Origin: JAGLSB01 sp023135955
Lineage (GTDB): Bacteria > Bacteroidota > Bacteroidia > Bacteroidales > GCA-2748055
NCBI GenBank assembly: GCA_030673645.1
Contig: DAOVIO010000049.1
Location: forward strand, 1-23,559
Direction: 5' to 3'
DNA: 23,559 bases
Positions 5,878 through 14,352 of this stretch are shown here, piece after piece. The notes below the pieces were generated by a model. The model saw only the letters and a list, made by a program, of their open reading frames with translations, was not told the origin of the DNA and did not search any database. Every line of letters begins with the position of its first letter. Position 1 is the first letter of the stretch. The position numbers and the translations under genes were made by a program.

Positions 5878-8142
5878 ATGGTATTTGATCTTGAAATGAT
5901 AAAGAAGAAGTATGAAGAAATGGCTGAAAGAATCAGTCAAGCAAAAAAAGTTACTGGCAGATCCTTAAGTTTAACAGAGAAGATTCTTTATTCTCACCTC
6001 GATGAGGGAAACCTTAAGTTGGCCTATACCCGGGGAAAAGAATATGTCTATTTTCGTCCCGACCGCGTAGCTATGCAAGATGCAACTGCACAAATGGCTC
6101 TTCTACAATTTATGCAAGCAGGTAAATCAGAAGCTGCTGTTCCCTCAACCGTTCATTGCGACCATCTGATACAAGCAAAATCTGGTGCTGACGCAGACCT
6201 TCAAACAGCAAATAAAACGAATAAAGAAGTATATGACTTTTTATCAAGCGTATCAGGAAAATATGGTATTGGTTTTTGGAAACCAGGTGCCGGTATTATT
6301 CATCAGGTAGTCCTGGAAAACTATGCTTTTCCTGGGGGAATGATGATTGGTACTGATTCTCATACAGTTAATGCAGGAGGATTAGGTATGGTAGCTATCG
6401 GTGTTGGTGGCGCTGATGCTGTTGATGTTATGGCAGGAATGCCCTGGGAACTTAAATTTCCAAAGCTTATCGGAATAAAATTAACTGGTAAATTGAATGG
6501 ATGGACATCGGCTAAAGATGTAATTCTTAAAGTTGCAGGAATACTTACTGTAAAAGGTGGAACCAGACATATTGTGGAATATTTCGGGGAGGGAGCCCAA
6601 ACAATATCATGTACTGGAAAAGGAACTATTTGTAATATGGGCGCAGAGATTGGTGCTACAACCTCATTATTCGGTTATGATGAAAAGATGAAATCATATC
6701 TGGAAGGTACTAATCGGGCTGAAGTTGCAGCTTTGGCTGACGGAATTAAAGGTGACCTAACAGGCGACCCTGAAGTATATGCAAATCCTGAAAAATATTT
6801 CGATCAGGTAATTGAGATTAATTTATCCGAACTTGAACCTCACATTAATGGTCCTTTCACTCCCGATAAAGCATGGCCCCTATCAGAATTCAAAAAAGCT
6901 GTGGACGAAAATGGATATCCTGAAAAAATGGATGTAGGCCTCATCGGTTCCTGTACTAACTCTTCCTATGAAGATATTACACGTGCAGCTTCAGTAGCTA
7001 AACAAGCTAAAGAAAAGGATCTTAAGGTCCAAGCTGAATTTACTATAACTCCCGGATCTGAATTAGTAAGATATACTATAGAAAGAGATGGCTTATTGCA
7101 AACATTTAAGGAAATTGGGGGAGTAGTTTTGGCAAATGCTTGTGGGCCATGTATAGGCCAGTGGGCAAGACATAATGCAGATAAACTTGAGGAGAATTCA
7201 ATCATTACTTCATTTAACAGGAATTTTGCAAAAAGAAATGATGGAAACCCAAAAACCCACTCCTTTGTTGCAAGTCCGGAGATAGTTACTGCCCTTACAA
7301 TTGCCGGTTCTCTAAAATTCAACCCTATCACCGATACTTTAAGAAATGAAAAAGGTGAAATGGTAAAGCTAGATGAACCCCAGGGTGTTGAGCTACCACC
7401 GCAGGGATTTTCCGTTGAAGACAATGGTTATCAGGCTTCGGCAAGTGATGGAGCTGGAATTAATATCGAAGTCGACAAAAATAGTGATCGATTACAACTT
7501 CTTGAGCCTTTTAAAGCATGGGCAGGAAATGACCTGCATAACCTGAAACTTTTCTTAAAAGCCAAAGGAAAATGTACTACCGATCATATTTCCATGGCTG
7601 GTCCCTGGCTTAAATATAGAGGGCATCTTGAAAATATATCTAAGAATCTGATGTTAGGAGCAATAAATGCTTTCAACGATAAACCTAATGAAGTAAAAAA
7701 TCAGGAAACTGGTGAATATCTGAGCGTTTATGATTCTGTTAAAGTCTATCGCGAAAAGGGATTGTCATCTATAATTATTGGTGACGAAAATTACGGAGAA
7801 GGCTCTTCACGTGAGCATGCTGCTATGGAGCCCCGATTTATGGGCGTAAAAGCTGTAATTGTAAAATCGTTTGCCAGAATTCATGAAACCAATCTTAAAA
7901 AACAGGGTGTTCTTGGATTAACATTTGCTAATCCTGTTGACTATGAAAAAATATTAGAAGATGATCATTTTGATATTTTAGGTCTTAAGGATTTTGCCCC
8001 TGATTCCACTATTAGATTAGTTGCTAATCATAGCGATGGAAGCAAAGATGAAATTGAATTGAAACATTCTTACAACGAAGTACAGATTGGTTGGTTTAAA
8101 GCTGGTTCAGCTCTAAATATGATAAGAAAATCGAACTCATAA
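5878..8142 (+). CDS. acn: Aconitate hydratase, mitochondrial type
   Basis: This enzyme interconverts citrate and isocitrate in the TCA cycle using a [4Fe-4S] cluster. The 754 residues and the sequence are those of the mitochondrial-type aconitase also common in Bacteroidota, rather than the roughly 890-residue AcnA/IRP1 or AcnB types. Cluster ligands are C359 (GSCTNS) and C422/C425 (ACGPC), almost the same numbering as in beef-heart aconitase. Other family motifs are HCDH in the N-terminal third, GTDSHTVNAGG, and GDENYGEGSSREHAA in the C-terminal swivel domain. The ATG at 5878 gives the expected MVFDLEMIKKKYEEMAER start. Its stop overlaps that of the convergent antiporter gene by 6 nt. No citrate synthase or isocitrate dehydrogenase gene is adjacent. 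A hairpin lies right before the start codon. Confidence 0.97.
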   Translation: MVFDLEMIKKKYEEMAERISQAKKVTGRSLSLTEKILYSHLDEGNLKLAYTRGKEYVYFRPDRVAMQDATAQMALLQFMQAGKSEAAVPSTVHCDHLIQAKSGADADLQTANKTNKEVYDFLSSVSGKYGIGFWKPGAGIIHQVVLENYAFPGGMMIGTDSHTVNAGGLGMVAIGVGGADAVDVMAGMPWELKFPKLIGIKLTGKLNGWTSAKDVILKVAGILTVKGGTRHIVEYFGEGAQTISCTGKGTICNMGAEIGATTSLFGYDEKMKSYLEGTNRAEVAALADGIKGDLTGDPEVYANPEKYFDQVIEINLSELEPHINGPFTPDKAWPLSEFKKAVDENGYPEKMDVGLIGSCTNSSYEDITRAASVAKQAKEKDLKVQAEFTITPGSELVRYTIERDGLLQTFKEIGGVVLANACGPCIGQWARHNADKLEENSIITSFNRNFAKRNDGNPKTHSFVASPEIVTALTIAGSLKFNPITDTLRNEKGEMVKLDEPQGVELPPQGFSVEDNGYQASASDGAGINIEVDKNSDRLQLLEPFKAWAGNDLHNLKLFLKAKGKCTTDHISMAGPWLKYRGHLENISKNLMLGAINAFNDKPNEVKNQETGEYLSVYDSVKVYREKGLSSIIIGDENYGEGSSREHAAMEPRFMGVKAVIVKSFARIHETNLKKQGVLGLTFANPVDYEKILEDDHFDILGLKDFAPDSTIRLVANHSDGSKDEIELKHSYNEVQIGWFKAGSALNMIRKSNS

Positions 8143-10161
8143 TTTTTGTTCTTCATCACAGTCCAGATTCACTCCATCCTGGAAAAGTGATGATGCACAT
8201 GCAATCTGGTAGGAAGTTCCTATAACATAAATAATATCCTCCGGCTGCAATATACTTTTTGCAGTCGGATTTATATTATTTTCATCACCATGTCTGATGG
8301 CAATTATGGATATTCCGAATTTCGCTTTCATGTTAATTTCCGCAATATTTTTTCCTGCAATCTCACATTTATCACTGATTTTGATTGCTGAAATTTCCAA
8401 ATCAGGAAAATGTTTATTCAATTTCTCCGCAATGCCAGTATCTTCTGTTTCAATACTCCTAAACATCTCATAGCTGTCTGACCTAAGCTCGCTTATTAGC
8501 TTATTTATTTCATCTCTTGGGACAAGATATTTGACAAGAACCCGGGAAAATATTTCTACGGAAGTTTCAAACTCCTCAGGGATAACTTCATTAGCACCAT
8601 ATCTATAAACATCCTCCATATCTTCCAGAAGAACAATACGAGCTATAATATGAGTTTTAGGATTCATTTTTCTAACCATATCGGTTACAGTGTAAACTGT
8701 GGTTGACGTGGATGGAGTTATAACCACCACTTCAGCATCTTCAATCTTACACTGTTTTAACACTTCTTCATGACTTGCATTCCCAAAATAAATCTGCTCT
8801 CCCTTTTCCTTTTCTTCTCTAACAATATCAGGATCATTTTCTAAAATAACATATTCAATACCAGCAGCTCTTGCAGCTTTTGCCACATTATGTCCGTGTA
8901 ATCCCATTCCAATGATGACCAAATGATTTGTCATCTTCACTGGACTATTGATTACCGGAGGTTTTAATCCATTCCTGATTCTGTCATTCATAGGTATTCG
9001 CTCAAGTAATGTGGCAAGACGCGGAGCCATCATAATCATAAAAGGAGTTAGGGCCATAGTAAGCACTGAAACTGTAATGAAAACCTGATAAAACCTCTGA
9101 TCAATGATTGAATAATCTGATCCCATTTTTGCCAGAATGAATGAGAATTCTCCAACCTGACTCAATGCTATCCCTGCCATTACAGTAGTTCTAAACGGGA
9201 ATCCAAGTAAAAAGGCTATCATTCCTGAAAAAAATGTTTTCAAAAATAAAACAACAAAAACTGCCACCAATATTATTAAGGGATTCTCAAAAATAAATCT
9301 GACATCAAACAACATTCCAATTGAAACGAAGAAAAAGCTCATGAAAATATCCCGTAAAGGAATGATATTGCCAAATGCATGATGTGAATAATCGGACTCT
9401 GAAATAACAAGTCCCGCTAAAAATGCTCCAAGTGCAAGCGACAATCCCAATGATGATGTAAACCAAGCCACTGCAAGCACGAACATTAATATCGTAAGAA
9501 GAAAAAGTTCCTGACTTTTAGTTCTGGCCACCTGGTGCAACATCCAGGGTACAAAAAACTTCGACCCTGCAAGAGTAAGAGCCATTACAATCACAACTTT
9601 CAATATGAGTATCCCAATATCTTTTCCAATTTCTGTAGACACACCAGCAAGCATAGGTATTAAAAGTATCATTGGAACAATGATCAAGTCCTGGAAAATT
9701 AATACACCCAGAGAAAACCTTCCATATGCTTTATTGACTTCAGCTCTTTCTTGTAATACTTTCATAACAACTGCAGTACTACTTAGTGCTACCAAAAAAC
9801 CGAAGAATACTGATTCTGCCGGTGATCTTCCTGCAAGAGTAGCAATTAGATATGTTACAGCAGCTGAAAGTACAACCTGCAAACTACCTCCAATAAAAAC
9901 AAGTTTTCTGCTTTTGATCAGACTTTTGAGTGAAAATTCAATTCCAATGGTAAAAAGAAGCAATACAACACCAATTTCGGCGAGAATCTCAATTTCATTT
10001 GCGGATTTTATCAGTCCCAATGCATTTGGACCTGCCAGAACTCCTGTTATAAGGAATCCAATAATCGAAGGAATCTTGAGCTTATTAAATATCCATACAA
10101 CAAAACTTGCAAGGGCAAAAATTATAACTATGTCCTGTAATAAATGGAATTCGGAATGCAT
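8137..10161 (-). CDS. CPA2-family (Kef-type) cation:proton antiporter with RCK domains
   Basis: A 674-residue inner-membrane antiporter. Residues 1-385 form a hydrophobic Na+/H+-exchanger-type domain of about 12-13 helices, including GFLITGVLAGP (35-45) and the FQDLIIVP motif (156-163, D158) of CPA2 proteins. Residues 412-530 are an RCK_N (TrkA-N) Rossmann domain with G418-x-G420-xx-G423 and an acidic residue, E441, at the end of the second strand, suggesting NAD(H) binding. Residues about 585-660 look like an RCK_C (TrkA-C) ligand-sensing domain. Likely role: K+ (or Na+) efflux coupled to proton uptake, gated by nucleotide or ligand binding. Classical KefB/KefC are glutathione-controlled and lack RCK_C, so the gene name is not assigned. 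It appears monocistronic. The stop codon is back-to-back with that of aconitase. Confidence 0.9.
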   Translation of the reverse strand: MHSEFHLLQDIVIIFALASFVVWIFNKLKIPSIIGFLITGVLAGPNALGLIKSANEIEILAEIGVVLLLFTIGIEFSLKSLIKSRKLVFIGGSLQVVLSAAVTYLIATLAGRSPAESVFFGFLVALSSTAVVMKVLQERAEVNKAYGRFSLGVLIFQDLIIVPMILLIPMLAGVSTEIGKDIGILILKVVIVMALTLAGSKFFVPWMLHQVARTKSQELFLLTILMFVLAVAWFTSSLGLSLALGAFLAGLVISESDYSHHAFGNIIPLRDIFMSFFFVSIGMLFDVRFIFENPLIILVAVFVVLFLKTFFSGMIAFLLGFPFRTTVMAGIALSQVGEFSFILAKMGSDYSIIDQRFYQVFITVSVLTMALTPFMIMMAPRLATLLERIPMNDRIRNGLKPPVINSPVKMTNHLVIIGMGLHGHNVAKAARAAGIEYVILENDPDIVREEKEKGEQIYFGNASHEEVLKQCKIEDAEVVVITPSTSTTVYTVTDMVRKMNPKTHIIARIVLLEDMEDVYRYGANEVIPEEFETSVEIFSRVLVKYLVPRDEINKLISELRSDSYEMFRSIETEDTGIAEKLNKHFPDLEISAIKISDKCEIAGKNIAEINMKAKFGISIIAIRHGDENNINPTAKSILQPEDIIYVIGTSYQIACASSLFQDGVNLDCDEEQKL

Positions 10162-10272
10162 AATATAGATGTTATTTATCGTTAAAATTGTTTTATTATA
10201 ACACTGAAAATAATCCAGAGTTCATCCCTATACAGTAAATAAAAATATAATAAAAATACTATCAGGATTAAT

Positions 10273-10280
10273 TACCTTTG
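10273..10280 (+). promoter_or_regulatory. Candidate -7 element before the acyl-CoA reductase gene
   Basis: TACCTTTG fits TAnnTTTG exactly and sits 75 nt before the ATG at 10356. It overlaps the alternative TTG start at 10278, which would then be upstream of the transcript start. No clear -33 TTG is visible at 18-21 nt. The 194-nt gap between this gene and the divergent antiporter is otherwise AT-rich and featureless. Confidence 0.4.
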
Positions 10281-10355
10281 TTCAAAATACCGATTTTATC
10301 GCTACCGACAAAGCTTCAGTCAAATTTATTGAGTATTATAATATATATTCCTGGT

Positions 10356-11435
10356 ATGGAGAAAGAAAATATAATAAAAGCATTTGAAACCCTGGGGCTT
10401 TTCCTCAAACAATTTTCCACGGTTAGTTTTAATGCTAATCCCGAAATAAAAAAATTAAATGATAAATTTTCAGATAACTTTAAGGATATTCTGAGAAAAA
10501 CTGAGATAAATAATCCCTGGTTTACTGAAGAGTCCATACGAATTAGCTTTAATGCATTAAGTACAATGCTTTCAAAAGGCAACATTCAAAACTGGCTCTC
10601 GAAATACTCAAAAATTCATAAATCTGGAAAAGCTAAAAATATTGGACTTGTTTCAGCGGGAAACATTCCTTTAGTTGCATTCCACGATATTTTGTCAGTA
10701 TTGGTTACAGGACATAATCTCCAGATAAAATTATCATCTAAAGACGATATTTTATTCCCGGAAATAATAAAGATTCTGATTTATTTATTCGAGGGCTTTG
10801 AAAGAAAGATAACTATTCAAGACGAAAAACTTGAGAATATAGAAGCAGTAATAGCTACTGGTTCGGATAATTCCTCGAGATATTTCCAATATTATTTCGG
10901 AAAATATCCAAATATTATCAGAAGTAACAGGAATTCCATTGCCATTATAACCGGTAATGAAAGCAGCGACCAAATTAAAAAACTGGCTGATGATGTATTC
11001 CTGTATTTTGGATTAGGTTGTAGAAATGTATCTAAAATATATTTACCTAGAAGCTTTGATCAGACAAGAATCCTGGATAATTTCGAACATTATAATCATT
11101 ATAGTAATCATACTAAATATGCTAATAATTACGATTATCAGCGTGCTATTTTACTTGTAAATAAAATTCCTTTTCTTGATAATGGATTTTTGATTTTTAG
11201 AGAAGAAAAATCATTAAATAGCCCTGTTGCTTGTTTGCATTATGAGTTATACGACAATCAGGAGGAACTTAATACCTTGATAGATCAGGAAAAATCAAAT
11301 ATTCAATGCATAGTCACAGAATCTGACCTATTTAATGATAAGATTAATTTTGGAAAAACACAATTTCCAAATCTCAATGATTATGCAGATAATATGGATT
11401 CAATTGAATTTTTGCTTAACTTGTATGAAAAATAA
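10356..11435 (+). CDS. LuxC-like acyl-CoA reductase
   Basis: The 359-residue product resembles the LuxC/acyl-CoA reductase family (PF05893, aldehyde-dehydrogenase fold) in its short Bacteroidota form. Recognisable segments are WFTEESIRISFNAL, GLVSAGNIPLVAFHDILSVL (97-116), ATGSDNSSRYFQYYF (167-181), and the GLGCRNVSKIYLP stretch containing the probable acyl-accepting C222. The C-terminus matches family members (QCIV, FGKTQFPNLNDYADNMD). The expected reaction is NADPH-dependent reduction of an acyl-CoA or acyl ester to an aldehyde; the physiological substrate in non-luminous Bacteroidota is not known to me. The frame is open from a TTG at 10278, but the ATG at 10356 starts the conserved region (MEKENIIKAFETLG) and lies downstream of the -7 element. 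It leads a four-gene unit; the next gene starts 3 nt after its stop. Confidence 0.85.
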   Translation: MEKENIIKAFETLGLFLKQFSTVSFNANPEIKKLNDKFSDNFKDILRKTEINNPWFTEESIRISFNALSTMLSKGNIQNWLSKYSKIHKSGKAKNIGLVSAGNIPLVAFHDILSVLVTGHNLQIKLSSKDDILFPEIIKILIYLFEGFERKITIQDEKLENIEAVIATGSDNSSRYFQYYFGKYPNIIRSNRNSIAIITGNESSDQIKKLADDVFLYFGLGCRNVSKIYLPRSFDQTRILDNFEHYNHYSNHTKYANNYDYQRAILLVNKIPFLDNGFLIFREEKSLNSPVACLHYELYDNQEELNTLIDQEKSNIQCIVTESDLFNDKINFGKTQFPNLNDYADNMDSIEFLLNLYEK

Positions 11436-11438
11436 GTC

Positions 11439-11888
11439 ATGGTATACAAATTCAGATTAATATCCAATGAAGTGAAAGGCTTTATGAGAGATATTGAGAT
11501 ACTTTCTGATCAATATTTTTATGACTTTCACTCAACATTATCAAAAGACTTTCACTACGACAGCACACATCTGGCAAGTTTTTTTATCTCTGATGAAAAT
11601 TGGGGGAAAATGCAGGAAATTACTCTTTTTGATTTTTCAGAAGGCACAGCAAAAAATGTAAATTTGATGGATAAATGCATTTTGAAAGATTTTGTATCAA
11701 AAAAAGGAGATCGTTTGCTATATATTTTCGATCATTTTAATGAACGGCTAATGTTCCTGGAACTTATGGAAACTCATGAAACAGAAAAGGATCACAAATA
11801 TCCAAGAGTTTGTCTATCTCTACTAAGTCCTCCACCTCAGATATTGATTTTAGATACTAACTTTGACGATCTTGAGTTTGATGAATAA
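11439..11888 (+). CDS. Plasmid pRiA4b ORF-3-like protein
   Basis: The 149-residue protein resembles the Bacteroidota branch of the pRiA4b ORF-3 family (PF07929). Matching features are YKFRLISNEVKGFMRDIEI, a FHSTL...LASFFISDENW segment with an EITLFDF continuation, and KGDRLLYIFDHFNERLMFLEL in the second half, where relatives have a 'DFGD.W.H.I.L' type strand. The last 10 residues are acidic. The molecular function is not established; database names mentioning plasmids or an IS1096 passenger TnpR protein reflect history, and nothing here is mobile. It is 3 nt after the acyl-CoA reductase gene, and its last 8 nt overlap the start of miaA, so translation is probably coupled to miaA. Family membership is from pattern recognition, not a search. 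Confidence 0.72.
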   Translation: MVYKFRLISNEVKGFMRDIEILSDQYFYDFHSTLSKDFHYDSTHLASFFISDENWGKMQEITLFDFSEGTAKNVNLMDKCILKDFVSKKGDRLLYIFDHFNERLMFLELMETHETEKDHKYPRVCLSLLSPPPQILILDTNFDDLEFDE

Positions 11889-12777
11889 AGAATTAATCGT
11901 CATTGCCGGACCAACCGGAGTTGGAAAAACAGATTCCGCAATTGCAATAGCCGCAAAATTAAATACTGAAATTATATCGGCCGATTCCAGACAAATATAC
12001 AGAGAGATGTCTATTGGAACTGCTGTTCCTGAAAGGTCACAGTTAGATGCTGTCCCACATCATTTTATTCAGAATAAAAGTATTCATCAATATTATAATG
12101 CTAGTGATTATGAATTTGAAGTTATTGAACTATTGGATTCGTTGTTTACTCATAATGATAAAGTTATACTCACAGGTGGTTCGGGGTTATATATTGATGC
12201 AGTAATAAAAGGAATAGATGATTTACCAAAATCTGATCCCGAGCTACGAAAACAATTGCAACAACGAATAGATTCTGAAGGATTGGATAGTTTGAGAAAA
12301 GAATTAAAAGTTCTGGATCCGGTAAGTTATCATTCCATAGATCTGAAAAATCCTAAGAGACTTCAAAAAGCCATAGAAATATGTTTGATTACTGGAAAAC
12401 CATATTCTGATTTTCTAAAAAGGACTCCGAAAAAAAGAAATTTCTCAGTTAAAACTTTAGCCCTGAATATGGACAGAAAAGAATTATATAATCGAATAAA
12501 CCACAGGGTAATACAAATGATTGATAAAGGTTTGGTAAAGGAGGCTGAATTACTTTTAGAATACAAAGGTCTAAATCCATTAAATACGGTAGGATATAAG
12601 GAGATTTTTCTGTTTTTGGAAGATGAGATTTCATTAGAAAGAGCGATTGAACTCATCCAGAATAATTCACGTAAATATGCCCGGAAACAAATTACATGGT
12701 TTAGAAAAGATAATCAGTATAAGTGGTTTCATCCTACAGAAATCGAAAATATGTTAAGATATATTGAAGATGAATAA
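11881..12777 (+). CDS. miaA: tRNA dimethylallyltransferase MiaA
   Basis: MiaA transfers a dimethylallyl group to N6 of adenosine 37 in tRNAs that read UNN codons, the first step towards ms2i6A. The 298-residue protein has the P-loop GPTGVGKT (10-17), the DSRQIYREMSIGTAVP segment (35-50) that contacts diphosphate and tRNA, TGGSGLY (98-104), and the C-terminal TVGYKEIFLFL and KYARKQITWFRKD motifs. Start choice: a TTG at 11863 is in frame, but the ATG at 11881 gives the normal MNKELIVIAGPTG start and an 8-nt overlap (ATGAATAA) with the previous gene. The identical 8-nt overlap is used at its own 3' end with the Nudix gene. No odd residues were seen. Confidence 0.96.
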   Translation: MNKELIVIAGPTGVGKTDSAIAIAAKLNTEIISADSRQIYREMSIGTAVPERSQLDAVPHHFIQNKSIHQYYNASDYEFEVIELLDSLFTHNDKVILTGGSGLYIDAVIKGIDDLPKSDPELRKQLQQRIDSEGLDSLRKELKVLDPVSYHSIDLKNPKRLQKAIEICLITGKPYSDFLKRTPKKRNFSVKTLALNMDRKELYNRINHRVIQMIDKGLVKEAELLLEYKGLNPLNTVGYKEIFLFLEDEISLERAIELIQNNSRKYARKQITWFRKDNQYKWFHPTEIENMLRYIEDE

Positions 12778-13228
12778 TGAAATAAAACATTTTAATCTCA
12801 GAGTATATGGTCTTCTCGTCAATGATAAAAAAGAAGTTCTAATTAGCGATGAATATGTTCTGGATACATTTATGACTAAGTTTCCTGGCGGTGGGCTTGA
12901 ATTTGGGGAAGGGCCGGAAGATTGCATAAAGCGTGAGTACATGGAAGAATTTGGACAAGAAATTAAGATATTGGAACATTTTTACACTACCGGATTCTTC
13001 CAGAAGGCATTATATTTCTCCGATCATCAATTGATAAGTATTTATTATCTTGTTAATTTTCTATCTGAACCTCAATTTCACATATCCTCTAAAGCATTTG
13101 ATTTTCCTGATAAAATTAATGGAAATCAATCCTTTAGGTGGGTAAATATAAGGGAGTTTAATGTGAAGGAGTTAAAGTTTCCTATTGATAGGATTGCTTT
13201 TAAAATGCTAAAGGAAAGATTTTTATAA
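12770..13228 (+). CDS. Nudix hydrolase
   Basis: The 152-residue protein carries a Nudix box: G41-x5-E47-x7-R55-E56-Y-M-E59-E60-x-G62-Q63. The last position is Gln, where a hydrophobic residue is usual, but the metal-binding REx2EE core is intact. Nudix enzymes hydrolyse nucleoside diphosphates linked to another moiety; the substrate cannot be read from sequence. The phrase FRWVNIREFNVKEL is typical of the C-terminal part of such proteins. An in-frame TTG at 12764 exists, but the ATG at 12770 is preferred; it overlaps the end of miaA by 8 nt. The stop lies directly against that of the convergent glycosyltransferase gene (6-nt overlap). It probably belongs to the same transcript as miaA. Confidence 0.9.
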   Translation: MNNEIKHFNLRVYGLLVNDKKEVLISDEYVLDTFMTKFPGGGLEFGEGPEDCIKREYMEEFGQEIKILEHFYTTGFFQKALYFSDHQLISIYYLVNFLSEPQFHISSKAFDFPDKINGNQSFRWVNIREFNVKELKFPIDRIAFKMLKERFL

Positions 13229-14344
13229 TTCCTTTTCGAATTCGAGGAGTTTCTCACTAAATGCTTGCCATGAAAAGGTCTTAGCTTTTTCTAATACATT
13301 TTCTTCAAATAGACTTTTATTATCCAGATTGAAAAAACTATCGATAGCTTCAGCAAGAGAATTTTCATTCACATCTGACAGAAATCCGGTTTTACCATCT
13401 TCAACAATTTCCGGCAATCCACCAACTCTGGTAACAACCATCGGAATTCCAAAATGGTAAGCAATCTGTGTAACTCCACTCTGAGTAGCTGACCTGTATG
13501 GCTGAACAACCAGGTCGCTAGCCGAAAAGAATAGCTTCACTTCATCGTCGGGTATAAATTTACCGTAAAAGACAACTCTATCCCTTATTCCTAAATCCTC
13601 AGCAAGATTCAGATACTCTTCCTTAGAATCGTAAAATTCTCCGGCCACAAGTAATTTTATGTTAGCATTCTTAAGGAGAGGCATAGCCTTTAAAAGTATG
13701 TCCAGTCCCTTATATTTTCTAATTAGTCCGAAAAACAAAATATAGGAAATATTATCCTCAAGATTTAATCTTAATTTAGCCTCAGTTCGAGAAATTGCAT
13801 CTCCATATATATCATAGACAGGATGCGGGATAACAAGTGTAGAGAGATCTTTTCTAAAACTCAGAGCATCCTTTCTAACTGAAGCTGATAAACTGATCAT
13901 TCCATCAATGTTTTTCAGAAGATTCCTGGTAAGAAACCTGGTCCCAGGCTGTTTTTCATGAGGAATAAGGTTGTGGGCCAACAAAATAACTTTTACAGGC
14001 TTCCTTCTTAGTTTTCTTAATAAGTAAATTAGCTGCATAGCAAAAAAAGGCATCCAATAATGAATTACAATTAATTCAGCTTCTTCCTTTATTATCCTTC
14101 TGATAGTCTTGGCCCAGGATAAAAAGTTAATGGAATGTAATTCTGCTTTTATATCAAGATCGGGAGCATTTCCATCTTTTACATATTGAGTTTTTCCGGG
14201 AAATAAAAAATCGGGATATTGATAACGATAAGAGTAATTAACCACATCATGACCCATTTCTTTAAGTTTAAGAGAAAGAGTCTCGTTAAACTTTGCGATA
14301 CCTCCACGAATGGGAAATACGGGTCCTATGTTAATTATTTTCAA
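13223..14344 (-). CDS. Glycosyltransferase family 4 (GT-B fold)
   Basis: A 373-residue GT-B glycosyltransferase. The N-terminal half begins with the family-like GPVFPIRGGIAKFNETL, in which a Gly-Gly loop (14-15) faces the acceptor. The C-terminal half has FFGLIRKYKGLDILLKA (204-220), VVFYGKFIPDDEV, and the nucleotide-sugar motif region PYRSATQSGVTQIAYHFGIP (282-301), followed by VGGLPEIVEDGKTGF. In classical GT4 enzymes an E-x7-E motif sits in that region; here a Gln (Q288) occupies the first position. No signal peptide is seen, so it should act on the cytoplasmic face. It lies 8 nt after the GT2 gene, third in a DUF4199-GT2-GT4 unit. Substrate unknown; it probably contributes to cell-surface glycan or glycolipid synthesis. 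Confidence 0.9.
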   Translation of the reverse strand: MKIINIGPVFPIRGGIAKFNETLSLKLKEMGHDVVNYSYRYQYPDFLFPGKTQYVKDGNAPDLDIKAELHSINFLSWAKTIRRIIKEEAELIVIHYWMPFFAMQLIYLLRKLRRKPVKVILLAHNLIPHEKQPGTRFLTRNLLKNIDGMISLSASVRKDALSFRKDLSTLVIPHPVYDIYGDAISRTEAKLRLNLEDNISYILFFGLIRKYKGLDILLKAMPLLKNANIKLLVAGEFYDSKEEYLNLAEDLGIRDRVVFYGKFIPDDEVKLFFSASDLVVQPYRSATQSGVTQIAYHFGIPMVVTRVGGLPEIVEDGKTGFLSDVNENSLAEAIDSFFNLDNKSLFEENVLEKAKTFSWQAFSEKLLEFEKEL

Positions 14345-14352
14345 ACTCAGAA

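Noticed and set aside
9605..10168. 187-codon plus-strand ORF within the antiporter region
   Set aside because: It is antisense to a well-supported antiporter gene and shows no domain or conserved motif of its own.
10278..10355. TTG-initiated N-terminal extension of the acyl-CoA reductase
   Set aside because: It overlaps a -7-like element and adds residues not seen in the family; the ATG at 10356 fits better.
11439..11888. Mobile-element gene (family name mentions plasmid pRiA4b and IS1096)
   Set aside because: There is no transposase, inverted repeat or target duplication nearby, and the gene is embedded in a housekeeping transcript.
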